64,000 nt of DNA, taken from NCBI RefSeq assembly GCF_900177275.1, contig NZ_FXAG01000005.1, forward strand, positions 1 through 64,000, given 5' to 3'. The DNA is from Pseudogulbenkiania subflava DSM 22618. Lineage in GTDB: Bacteria > Pseudomonadota > Gammaproteobacteria > Burkholderiales > Chromobacteriaceae. This document shows positions 51,931 to 60,166 of the stretch, piece after piece. The notes beneath the pieces were generated by a model. That model was not told the origin of the DNA. It was given only the letters and a program-made list of their open reading frames with translations, and ran no database searches. Position numbers and translations under genes: made by a program. Position 1 is the stretch's first letter. The number at the start of each line of letters is the position of its first letter.

Positions 51931-52421
51931 GGCACCCGGTATCAGGAAGAAGGATAAGGGACGAGCCCGCCAACAATGAGCGGTTCCGTGCTTGAGCATA
52001 CCCTGAGCCGCCCTGGCTTCTCCAGTTGCTTTGTGTCGATATGAGCATCGGGCCTGCGGACTCTCCTTTCCGTGCTTGCGCTCTTGCCCGACCGGCGGAC
52101 GGCTCTCCTGGCGTCACCACTCACGATGACGCAATTTGGCCAGTCAGGTACCGGTCAGGACAAGAGAGCTAGCCCGGCATGCCTTACAACGGTAACCGTG
52201 CAACCTTGCTCGGTCCCGCCTGGCAGGTCGCACTGTGCCGAACAAATCGTGTTTGTCGGGACAGTAGCGTGGTTTGCCTTGCCGTTGGCTGGCTACAAGG
52301 AATGAGAAAAGCCAGCTAAATTTCCCTGCCTATAAAAAACGACTGCCATGACAGGCAGCAATGGTCTGCGCCCGCGTTTCGCGGGCCAAACCATCAAATG
52401 CAGCACCAAAGGAGACGTAGT
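51931..52421. other. 491-bp intergenic region
   Basis: It separates the divergent TMEM175-type and APC permease genes. No gene is supported. An 11-bp palindrome ACGGT-A-ACCGT near 52188-52198 is the only symmetric element noticed. Confidence 0.4.
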
Positions 52422-54056
52422 GTGAGTTTGCAAGAAGAAGTGCTGCCTTTTCCCGCAGCAGGCGGTGCCCGGACGCACGTTTCCGGGCAAACCCAGGACC
52501 TGCATCGCAACCTCACCTGGAGGGATGCGTTCTGGGTGACCAGCGGCGTACCTGCCGGCGTGCTGTTCACCATCGGTGGCGTGTCCTCCACCATTGGCCA
52601 GCCAGCGTGGATCATCTGGATTCTGGCCATCCTGGTCGGATTCGCGCAGTGTTTTACCTATGCCGAAATCTCCGGGCTCTACCCGCACAAGTCGGGTGGG
52701 GCATCGGTGTACGGCGCACTCGGCTGGGTCCGCTACAGCAAGTTCGTGGCCCCGGTATCGGTGTGGTGCAACTGGATCGCCTGGTCGCCGATGCTGGCGC
52801 TCGGTACCAGTCTGGCTGCCGGCTACATGCTGAGCAACCTGTTCCCGGCCGACGCCGCCATCAACACCTGGCAGGTCACATTGCTGGATCTGGGCTTCAT
52901 CAGCAAGGACCTGACGCTGCGGATCAATTCCACCTTTGTCCTGGCGGTAATCTTCCTGCTGATCACGTTCAAGTTGCAGCACAGCGGCGCCTCGGCCGCC
53001 GCCCGAACCCAGCGCATTCTCGGCATCGCTTCGCTGACGCCGCTGGTGGTGATTGCACTGGTTCCCCTGTTCACCGGCGACATGCCCTCGACGAATTTCC
53101 TGCCGTTGCTGCCACTGATGCATGACGCCACCGGCGCCTCGGTGATGGGAAGCTGGAACGCCGCCGGCATCAGTACCGCAATGGGCGCGATGTTCCTTGC
53201 CTGTTGGTCGACCTTCGGCTTCGAAACCGCCGTGTGCTACACCCGGGAGTTCAAGAACCCGCAGCAGGACACCTTCAAGGCGATCGTGTCGTCGGGGCTC
53301 TTGTGCCTGTTCATGTTCATCGCGGTGCCGATCGCCTTTCAGGGTGAACTGGGTCTCTCCGGCATGCTCGCCCCGGCCATTGTCGATGGCTCGGGTGTCG
53401 GCGCCGCCATGGCCAAGTTTGTCGGTGGTGGAGTGGTGGTGTTCAACGTCATCGTGGTGATGCTGGTGATGTCGATCCTGCTGATTGTGATGACGTCGAT
53501 GATGGGGTCGTCGCGCACCCTGTACCAGGCATCGGTTGACGGCTGGCTGCCGAAATACCTGTCGCACGTCAACGAGCACGGCGCCCCGACCCGCGCGATG
53601 TGGACCGACCTGGTGTTCAACCTGTTCCTGCTGTTGATGTCGAACTACATGGCCGTGCTGTCGATCTCCAACGTCTGCTACATGATCTTCGTGTTCCTCA
53701 ACTTGCAGTCTGGCTGGATTCACCGCCTCGACCGTGCCGACTGGCCGCGTCCATACAAGTGCGCCAACTGGCTGCTGGCACTGGGCGTGCTGTGCGGTTA
53801 TCTCGACCTGGTGTTCGTTGGCGCCGGCGCCAACTTCCAGGGCGAGAACACGCTGCGCAATGGGCTGATTGCCACTTTCCTGATCGTGCCGGTGTTCATC
53901 TACCGCCATTACTGGCAGGACAAGGGGCAGTTTCCGGCGTCCATGCGCAAGGACATGGAGTTACCGCACGCCCGCGCCGGCGTCCTGCCGTACCTTTCCC
54001 TTCTGCTGGCGGTTGTGGTGGTCTGGGTTTCGGCCAAGCTGACGGTCATCGTCTAG
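52422..54056 (+). CDS. APC-superfamily amino acid/amine permease
   Basis: 544 residues with about twelve membrane helices. The first helix region carries GVPAGVLFTIGGVSSTIGQP and the later FGFETAVCYTREFKNPQ segment, both typical of APC transporters. It resides in the inner membrane and probably imports an amino acid or related amine by cation coupling. GTG 52422 is chosen because AAAGGAG lies 7 bp upstream; the in-frame ATG at 52398 would place that site inside the gene. The substrate cannot be told. Confidence 0.85.
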   Translation: MSLQEEVLPFPAAGGARTHVSGQTQDLHRNLTWRDAFWVTSGVPAGVLFTIGGVSSTIGQPAWIIWILAILVGFAQCFTYAEISGLYPHKSGGASVYGALGWVRYSKFVAPVSVWCNWIAWSPMLALGTSLAAGYMLSNLFPADAAINTWQVTLLDLGFISKDLTLRINSTFVLAVIFLLITFKLQHSGASAAARTQRILGIASLTPLVVIALVPLFTGDMPSTNFLPLLPLMHDATGASVMGSWNAAGISTAMGAMFLACWSTFGFETAVCYTREFKNPQQDTFKAIVSSGLLCLFMFIAVPIAFQGELGLSGMLAPAIVDGSGVGAAMAKFVGGGVVVFNVIVVMLVMSILLIVMTSMMGSSRTLYQASVDGWLPKYLSHVNEHGAPTRAMWTDLVFNLFLLLMSNYMAVLSISNVCYMIFVFLNLQSGWIHRLDRADWPRPYKCANWLLALGVLCGYLDLVFVGAGANFQGENTLRNGLIATFLIVPVFIYRHYWQDKGQFPASMRKDMELPHARAGVLPYLSLLLAVVVVWVSAKLTVIV

Positions 54057-54178
54057 CCGGTGGTTGGCGGTAGAGGTTGGGGGCGCGTCTTCCATCCTCT
54101 GCTGCCGGCTTTGCTGCAAGGGGGCAGCGACCGTTACCCATAGGGGGTGATGGCGAAGCACTGTCGCCATGACTCGTC

Positions 54179-55447
54179 CTAGCTGTTGCCAGCCTGCTGC
54201 TGAGCGGCGGCTTCGCGCAGCTTGTCTTTCTTGCTCTTGCGTTTGCCCTTGATGCCTCCGTTGCCGGCTTGTTCGGCGGTGTGGCCTGCGCTAGCGACGT
54301 TTGCGGTGACGGTTGGCTCGAAACCGGCAATCTGTTCGCGCTGCAGCCGTACCTGCTGGCGCTTTTCGATCAGCTGGAAATGGGCGGCGCAGTCGGCGCT
54401 GATGAAACTGATGGCTTCACCGCTAGCACCGGCCCGGCCGGTACGGCCGATACGGTGGGTGTAGTCCACCGGCGAGCGTGGCAGATCGTAGTTGACCACC
54501 ACCGGCAGGAGGGGAATGTCGATGCCGCGAGCTGCCACGTCGGTGGCCACCAGGACCTGCAACTGTCCCAACTTGAGATCGGCCAGTACTTGGCCGCGCT
54601 GTCCCTGGCTGCAATCGCCATGCAGGGCCGCCGCACGGATGCCGGCACGTTGCAGCTTGCCGGTTACACGGTCGGCAGCCTGTCGGCTGGCCACGAACAC
54701 CAGTACTCGATCCCACCCATGCGTCTGCAACAGGTGGCGCAACAGCATGGTGCGCTGGCCTGCGTCCACTTCGATGGCGCGCTGGCGGATATCCGGTGCA
54801 GTGGTGGCGGTCTGCGCAATGTCGATATGCAGAGGCTCGCTCAGGAGTTGTTCCGCCAGGGTGTGAACGGCGGGTGGAAAAGTGGCGGAAAACAGCAGGT
54901 TCTGTCGGTAGGGTGGCAGCAAGGCCAGCAGGCTGCCCAGTTCGTCGGCAAAACCGAGGTCGAGCAGACGGTCGGCCTCGTCTAGTACCAAGGTGCTGAC
55001 GGTGGAAATATTCAGTGCATTGTGCGCGATCAAGTCCAGCAGCCGTCCGGGGGTAGCCACCACGATGTCGGCACCGCCGCGCAGGGCCATCATCTGCGGG
55101 TTGATGGAGACGCCGCCATAGACCACGGCAACTTTCACGCCCCGTGGTAGGGACAGGGCCAGTTCGCGCAGGGTGTTGCCGACCTGAACCGCCAGTTCAC
55201 GAGTGGGCAGCAGGATCAGTGTCTGGACCTGACGTCGCGAACCCGGGCGACTCGCCAGCCATTGCTGCAGCAGCGGCAGGCAGAAGGCCGCTGTCTTGCC
55301 GGAGCCAGTCTGCGCGGTGGCCAGTACATCACGGCCCTGCAAAATGGCAGGAATGGCGGCGCCCTGGATGGCGGTGGGGGCAATGTAGCCCTGGCTGAGG
55401 GCGGCTTGGGCCAGTGATGGTTGCAGGCCCAGAGAAGTGAATGGCAT
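54179..55447 (-). CDS. DEAD-box RNA helicase, RhlE-like
   Basis: 422 residues. Motif I AQTGSGKT, motif Ia PTRELA, motif II DEAD (in VLDEADRLLDLGF), motif III SAT and motif VI HRIGRTGRAG are all intact. The Q motif is at the N-terminus (GYIAPTAIQ). A short lysine-rich tail (GKRKSKKDK) suggests RNA binding. It unwinds RNA in ribosome assembly or decay. It stands alone and diverges from hflX across ~240 bp. Confidence 0.9.
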   Translation of the reverse strand: MPFTSLGLQPSLAQAALSQGYIAPTAIQGAAIPAILQGRDVLATAQTGSGKTAAFCLPLLQQWLASRPGSRRQVQTLILLPTRELAVQVGNTLRELALSLPRGVKVAVVYGGVSINPQMMALRGGADIVVATPGRLLDLIAHNALNISTVSTLVLDEADRLLDLGFADELGSLLALLPPYRQNLLFSATFPPAVHTLAEQLLSEPLHIDIAQTATTAPDIRQRAIEVDAGQRTMLLRHLLQTHGWDRVLVFVASRQAADRVTGKLQRAGIRAAALHGDCSQGQRGQVLADLKLGQLQVLVATDVAARGIDIPLLPVVVNYDLPRSPVDYTHRIGRTGRAGASGEAISFISADCAAHFQLIEKRQQVRLQREQIAGFEPTVTANVASAGHTAEQAGNGGIKGKRKSKKDKLREAAAQQQAGNS

Positions 55448-55689
55448 GAATGATCAAGAGCATAAGTGTGAGGGCCTTGCGGCCTGGGGCCGCAGGAGTA
55501 TCGGCTGCCCCAGCCACGCGGTCAAGGAAGGCGTGGCGTGGCGGCTGCCGGTGTGCGCCCAGATGGCGGCGCTTGCTTGTCAGGGGGCAGTAGGTGGCTG
55601 GGGATCGATTGCCAGTCACTCATCCTGCCAGCGGGAAGTGCCATTTGTGAGTAATATCTGGGCTCGCCATCAAGTAAAGCAATCTGCAC

Positions 55690-57078
55690 ATGCAAACAGA
55701 AGTCGAAGAAAAGCTTCGCTACGCCCTTGTGACCTCGGTCCAGTTGCCGGATGTCAGTGATGCCGAGTTCGAGGCCTCGCTCACCGAACTGAGCGAGTTG
55801 GCCAAGACGCTGGGTTTCCAGGTGGTGCAGACCTTTGTTCAAAAGCGTAACAGCTTCGACCGCACGGCCTATCTGGGCGTGGGCAAGCTGGAAGAAATCA
55901 GCATGTTCGTCAATCGAGGCATCCGCAACGACGAACTGGAAGAAGAACCTCAAGAGCTGGACCCCAGTACTGTCGAGTTCGACGTGCTGCTGGTGGACCA
56001 CGAAATCTCGCCGTCGCAGGCGCGCAATCTGGAACTGGCCATTGGTTGCGAGGTGATGGACCGCACCATGGTCATCCTGGAGATTTTCCATCGCAATGCC
56101 CGCTCGCGCGCGGCACGCGCGCAGGTGGAAATCGCCCGTCTTGGCTATATGGCTCCGCGCCTGCGCGAAGCGGCCAAGTTGGCCGGTCCGCAAGGCCGGC
56201 AGCGCAGCGGTACGGGTGGTCGTGGTGCCGGTGAATCGCATACCGAGCTGGACCGTCGCAAGGTCCGTGATCGCATCGCCGAGCTGCAACGCGAAATCAT
56301 CGCCATGGAACTGGAGCGCAAGACCCAGCGCGCGCGCCGTCTGGAACGTCAGGGCCAGGGCCTGGGCGGGGTGTCACTGGTGGGTTATACCAATGCCGGC
56401 AAGTCCACGCTGATGCGGGCGCTGACCGGCAGCGAGGTGCTAGTGGCCAACAAGCTGTTCGCCACGCTGGACACCACGGTGCGTGCCCTCCACCCGGAAA
56501 GTGTGCCGCGCGTGTTGGTCAGCGATACTGTCGGCTTCATCAAGAACCTGCCTCACGGACTGGTGGCCTCTTTCAAGTCGACGCTGGAAGAAGCGCTGGA
56601 TGCGGCGCTGTTGCTGCATGTGATTGATGCCAGTGACCCCGGTTTCCAGCGCCAGCTGGAAGTGACCGACGAGGTGCTGCAGGAAATCGGCGCCGACGAA
56701 GTGCCGCGCATTTGCGTGTTCAACAAGATCGACCATGTTGGTGATGAAGCCGAGCAGGCTGCCTGGACTGCCGAACTGCAGGAACGCTATCCGGGCTGCG
56801 TGGTGATGAGTGCGCGTCGTCCGGAAGAAGTGGCCAGCCTGCACGCGGCCATCGTCTCCTTCTTCCAGCGGGATCTGGTGGAAGACGAGCTGCTGCTGCC
56901 GTGGTCGGCTCAGCAGTTGCGCGGCGAAATCTACAGCCACTGCCAGGTGCTGGATGAGCGTGCCGAGGAAGAGGGCAGCTGGTTCCGCGTGCGTGGCGAG
57001 CCGGAAAGACTGCGCAGTCTGCACGAGCAGCTCAATCCCGGCTCGCAGGGCCGGGAAAAGGAATATTGGGAAGTCTGA
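55690..57078 (+). CDS. hflX: ribosome-associated GTPase HflX
   Basis: 462 residues. The N-terminal HflX domain and coiled-coil linker (ELDRRKVRDRIAELQREI) precede a G domain with G1 GYTNAGKST, G3 DTVGF and G4 NKID. The glycine-rich loop GRQRSGTGGRGAGES is characteristic. HflX splits stalled ribosomes. Its length is typical of proteobacteria. It is followed by a terminator hairpin. Confidence 0.93.
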   Translation: MQTEVEEKLRYALVTSVQLPDVSDAEFEASLTELSELAKTLGFQVVQTFVQKRNSFDRTAYLGVGKLEEISMFVNRGIRNDELEEEPQELDPSTVEFDVLLVDHEISPSQARNLELAIGCEVMDRTMVILEIFHRNARSRAARAQVEIARLGYMAPRLREAAKLAGPQGRQRSGTGGRGAGESHTELDRRKVRDRIAELQREIIAMELERKTQRARRLERQGQGLGGVSLVGYTNAGKSTLMRALTGSEVLVANKLFATLDTTVRALHPESVPRVLVSDTVGFIKNLPHGLVASFKSTLEEALDAALLLHVIDASDPGFQRQLEVTDEVLQEIGADEVPRICVFNKIDHVGDEAEQAAWTAELQERYPGCVVMSARRPEEVASLHAAIVSFFQRDLVEDELLLPWSAQQLRGEIYSHCQVLDERAEEEGSWFRVRGEPERLRSLHEQLNPGSQGREKEYWEV

Positions 57079-57095
57079 GGCGTGGTTTAAGCAGC

Positions 57096-57122
57096 GCCTG
57101 AGCCAAACCGCTCAGGCCTTTC
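57096..57122 (+). terminator. terminator of hflX
   Basis: GCCTGAG / CTCAGGC stem with an 8-nt loop followed by CTTT, ~20 bp after the stop. Confidence 0.7.
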
Positions 57123-57182
57123 CCATGGCCAGCCGGGGGCGTTGTTCCAGAAGTAAGCGAACCGGTAGGGGTCCGCGAACTT

Positions 57183-57353
57183 CGGTAGGCTTACCGCATG
57201 AGTAAAGCAAAACGTAACTTTACAAGGTTACGCCCTGCTTTGGTGTATTTCTCAACTGTATGAATAAGGTTTTCAATAACTTAGAAAACCTACTGTAGGG
57301 ATGCAACGTTAGTGAAAACTTCCTGCCTTGCCAAACAAGGCTTTTTTCATTTT
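57183..57353 (+). ncRNA. candidate structured non-coding RNA in AT-rich spacer
   Basis: Serial hairpins occur in an AT-rich patch: CGGTA/TACCG (57183-57196), CGTAAC/GTTACG (57213-57232), GGTTTTC/GAAAACC (57268-57290), and a terminator GCCTTG/CAAGGC with six T residues (57325-57347). No credible protein frame spans it (the longest plus-strand candidate is a 21-codon frame from 57198). The order of hairpins ending in a Rho-independent terminator is the layout of a small RNA. It could also be a long 3' leader remnant. It matches no RNA family I recognise. Confidence 0.4.
57325..57353 (+). terminator. Rho-independent terminator without an assigned gene
   Basis: GCCTTG-CCAAA-CAAGGC followed by TTTTTTC. 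The nearest upstream gene, hflX, already has a terminator ~200 bp earlier, so this one ends a different transcript. Confidence 0.75.
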
Positions 57354-57661
57354 TGTGTGCTTGCAACGAAGCCGAATAGACACAGCGTTCCTGAAAACCC
57401 CAATCTTTCTGCAAAGTTGTTGAAAAAGCCTGTTAGTTGCAGGGATGACTGCAACAGCAGGCCGGCATGCTCATCCAGCGACTTGTCGTCGAACCCCTAC
57501 ACGTTTTTGACCGGTTTCACCTACGCCCCAGCGCTTCTAACCACGATAACGGCGTGCGGCCAACTTCTGCATACTGCTCACTCCATGAAAGTTTCATCCA
57601 CTGGCGGGGATTTTGCCCGCCCGCGTTTGCCAACAAGATGTCAGAAGAGAGGGGTCAGACC
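57354..57661. other. 308-bp leader of the receiver-domain gene
   Basis: No gene is supported. The reading frame of the downstream gene stays open through part of it, but no ribosome site supports an earlier start. Confidence 0.4.
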
Positions 57662-58231
57662 ATGCGTATTTTTGACACCGAAACATTGACTACACCGACG
57701 CCCGTCCGCGCTTTGCGTCCTACGCGCCTGTTCGTCGTCGAGGATTCCGATGTTGTGCGCGCACTGTGGCGTTCAGTGGCTGCCAGCATTCCGGGGCTGT
57801 TTCTGGCGGGGGAGTTCAACTGCGCCTCTGCCACCATCGCCGCGATCAGGCGGGCACCGCCCGACGTGCTCTTGCTGGATATCCACGTCAGTGAAAGCGA
57901 GGGCATGGAAATACTGCGAGTAATCGCCGACGAGTATCCAATGACGAAAGTCATCGTGGTCAGCAATTGCGCGGACCTGACCCATCGGCGCTATGTCGCC
58001 GAATATCCGATGTCGGAAGTCATCGTGGTCAGCAACTGCACCGACCTCGCGCATCGGAAATATTTCACCAAGGCCGGCGCCTATGCCTTTTACGACAAGG
58101 GCCACGGACTGTGCGCCATGCGTTGCATGCGCTGCATGCTGGAGGGCCTCGCCGGACAGATCGACACCACGCCCAACCTGCAAAGAGAAATCCCGAAATG
58201 GAGGCGAACGGTCTATGGAACACACCACTAA
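57662..58231 (+). CDS. response-regulator receiver protein with internal duplication
   Basis: 189 residues, a receiver domain without an output domain. The phosphoacceptor is D73 in LLLDIHV; the acidic pair is in VVEDSD near residue 25. Residues 91-113 and 114-136 are a tandem duplication (EYPM..VIVVSNC.DL.HR.Y), so the beta4/alpha4 segment occurs twice. The switch lysine follows in FYDKG. The C-terminus is cysteine- and arginine-rich. GAGAGGGG precedes ATG 57662. It overlaps the following membrane protein gene by 17 bp, suggesting a coupled pair. Confidence 0.8.
   Translation: MRIFDTETLTTPTPVRALRPTRLFVVEDSDVVRALWRSVAASIPGLFLAGEFNCASATIAAIRRAPPDVLLLDIHVSESEGMEILRVIADEYPMTKVIVVSNCADLTHRRYVAEYPMSEVIVVSNCTDLAHRKYFTKAGAYAFYDKGHGLCAMRCMRCMLEGLAGQIDTTPNLQREIPKWRRTVYGTHH
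57932..58069 (+). repeat. 69-bp in-frame tandem duplication inside the receiver gene
   Basis: Units 57932-58000 and 58001-58069 encode 23-residue segments that differ at about eight residues. The nucleotide sequences have diverged at many third positions, so the duplication is not recent. Confidence 0.9.
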
Positions 58232-59165
58232 AGAACACGACGTATGGACTTTGCTGCGGCATATCCTGACGCATGGCCTTATCACCTTGCTTGCCGTGGC
58301 CATTGCGTTTGCCACGCCGGATGCCGCGCGTTACATCCTGTATGTATGGTGGCCTCGGATGGAACTGAATCCGAACGTGCTGCTGGCCACGGAAATCCTG
58401 CTCGCCTCCATCCTGACGGTATTGTTCAACCTGTGGAAACGCGCGTGGGACAACCATCGCCGCCTGGCCAGCGCCAAGATGGCTTCCCTGGTCTTCACGC
58501 GGCATCCCCGCAAGAGTTGGCTATCGGCCCTGCACGAACGCCACCTTGTGCGGTCCTTGCCGGTGGCACGCGACGTCTGCATTCTCTCGCTGACCGGGCA
58601 CGATACCTTGATCGACCCGGAAAGCCTGCTGAAGGATGTACTCTCGACCGCGTACGAGATACGCGTCATGCTGCTCAACCCGAACAGCGAGGCGGCGAGG
58701 AAGCGGGTCGAGTCGCTGCCGGGAGAGGTCACGCTGTCGACCTTTCAAGAAGAAATGACCGCCAGCATTGCCCTCCTGGACGAGTGTCGGAAAGCAGGCA
58801 AGAAGGTATCGCTGAAGTTCTACGATCATGACCCGTTCTGGAAGCTTGTCGTCGTCGACGATTGCGTCTGGGTACAGCATTGCCATGCCGGCCGTGCGCT
58901 GAAGGACCAGCATGAGTACGTGTTCGGGCTGCAACATGCCGACCCGGGGCAGGGGCTGTTTGTGCCGTTTTATACCTACTTTCTCCACAAGTGGAACGAG
59001 GTGGGGCACTGGGAGTACGACTTCGATGCCGGTGAGCTGGTCCAGCGGGATGCCGCCGGCAGCGAAACCGGGCGGACTCCTCTCGGGCTCCCTCCTGCCG
59101 AATCGTTGCCACTGCCGGCCCCCCTTTATCGGCGTCTCGCGTCAGCAGAAATCCTGGCCGGGTAG
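58215..59165 (+). CDS. membrane protein of unknown function
   Basis: 316 residues. Two membrane helices lie at about 15-45 and 53-75, leaving a cytosolic domain of ~240 residues. That domain has an alternating beta/alpha feel with YDHDPFWKLVVVDD and WVQHCHAG, faintly like phospholipase-D-fold proteins, but no HKD motif is present. I do not recognise the family. It starts inside the 3' end of the receiver gene (17-bp overlap), so it is probably the effector or partner of that regulator. Confidence 0.7.
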   Translation: MEHTTKEHDVWTLLRHILTHGLITLLAVAIAFATPDAARYILYVWWPRMELNPNVLLATEILLASILTVLFNLWKRAWDNHRRLASAKMASLVFTRHPRKSWLSALHERHLVRSLPVARDVCILSLTGHDTLIDPESLLKDVLSTAYEIRVMLLNPNSEAARKRVESLPGEVTLSTFQEEMTASIALLDECRKAGKKVSLKFYDHDPFWKLVVVDDCVWVQHCHAGRALKDQHEYVFGLQHADPGQGLFVPFYTYFLHKWNEVGHWEYDFDAGELVQRDAAGSETGRTPLGLPPAESLPLPAPLYRRLASAEILAG

Positions 59166-59189
59166 TCGTCGCACAGGGCGCTCGGAGCC

Positions 59190-59831
59190 CTAGGTCAACA
59201 GACCATGTTCGAGCGCATAGCGGGCCAGCTTCACGTTGCTGTCCAAGCCCGTTTTTTCCAGGATACGGGCCCGGTAAGTCGTGATGGTACTCGGGCTTAA
59301 ATGCAGGATTTCCGCGATGCGGACCAGCTTTTCGCCCTCTGCGAGCAGCTTCAGGACTTCCAGTTCCCGGTCGGATAGCGCCTCGTGGGGGGCGGTTTCC
59401 TTCCTGCCGAGAGTCTCGGCCAGTTTCTCGGCCAGTTCAGGACTGATGTGCTTGCCGCCGCCGGCGGCCTTGCGTACGGCGGCCACCAGAGTGCCTGCCG
59501 CAATATCCTTGGTGAGATACCCCGCGGCGCCATACTTCATCGCGCGTACCGCATAGGCATCGATCGAGTGCATGCTCAGCATGAGCACTGCGATATCGGG
59601 CTTTTCTGCGTGTATTAACTTGAGTAGTTGAAGGCCATTCTTGTCGGGCAGGCCGATATCGATCAGCGCCACGTCGAAGTCGTTCTCTCGCACCTGGCGC
59701 ATCGCGTCTTGTGCCGTTTCCGCCTCGCCGGTCACGGTGATGTCGTCCACGGTCTCCAGCATGCGCCGCACACCGTTACGGATGATGCTGTGATCGTCGA
59801 CCAGCAAGGCTCTGATACTTTTGTCGCTCAT
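59190..59831 (-). CDS. NarL/FixJ-family response regulator
   Basis: 213 residues. Receiver domain about 5-120 with the phosphoacceptor in VALIDIGLPDKNG and a lysine in YLTKD. The C-terminal LuxR-type helix-turn-helix is LSDRELEVLKLLAEG then SPSTITTYRARILEKTG. It is a DNA-binding regulator of the UvrY/NarL type. It diverges from the hybrid kinase gene at 60167 across 335 bp, so the two may form a signalling pair. Confidence 0.9.
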   Translation of the reverse strand: MSDKSIRALLVDDHSIIRNGVRRMLETVDDITVTGEAETAQDAMRQVRENDFDVALIDIGLPDKNGLQLLKLIHAEKPDIAVLMLSMHSIDAYAVRAMKYGAAGYLTKDIAAGTLVAAVRKAAGGGKHISPELAEKLAETLGRKETAPHEALSDRELEVLKLLAEGEKLVRIAEILHLSPSTITTYRARILEKTGLDSNVKLARYALEHGLLT

Positions 59832-60166
59832 CTGAATATCCCCAGGACACCTGATGAATGCAAGGCTGTGCGCTTGCGCCATTCCACCATACCCCCACCA
59901 CCAGTAAGGGGCAAGGCATGAAACGGGGTGCTGCCTTCTATCCGGGGGTGGTCATCAAGTCTTGCTAATATTTTGAAAATAAAGCCTTTGTTTTGTGGCC
60001 CGAGAACACCCTGCTGTTTGTTGCGTCAAAGGCAATCCAGGAGCGTGATGTGCGAGAGCGTCAACGCTGAACAGCTGGCGCCTTCCGGCAACGCGACTAT
60101 GGCGACGGCTGTGCACGCCCTGGGTATCGCCCCCAAGCGCGACATCCATTTTGATGGGACAGAACC
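59832..60166. other. 335-bp divergent promoter region between response regulator and kinase genes
   Basis: No gene is supported. An AT-rich patch around 59965-59990 is the likeliest promoter location. No operator symmetry was noticed. Confidence 0.4.

Noticed and set aside
57198-57263. 21-codon frame in the AT-rich spacer as a leader peptide
   Set aside because: No ribosome site, no regulated gene close downstream, and it overlaps hairpins better explained as RNA structure.
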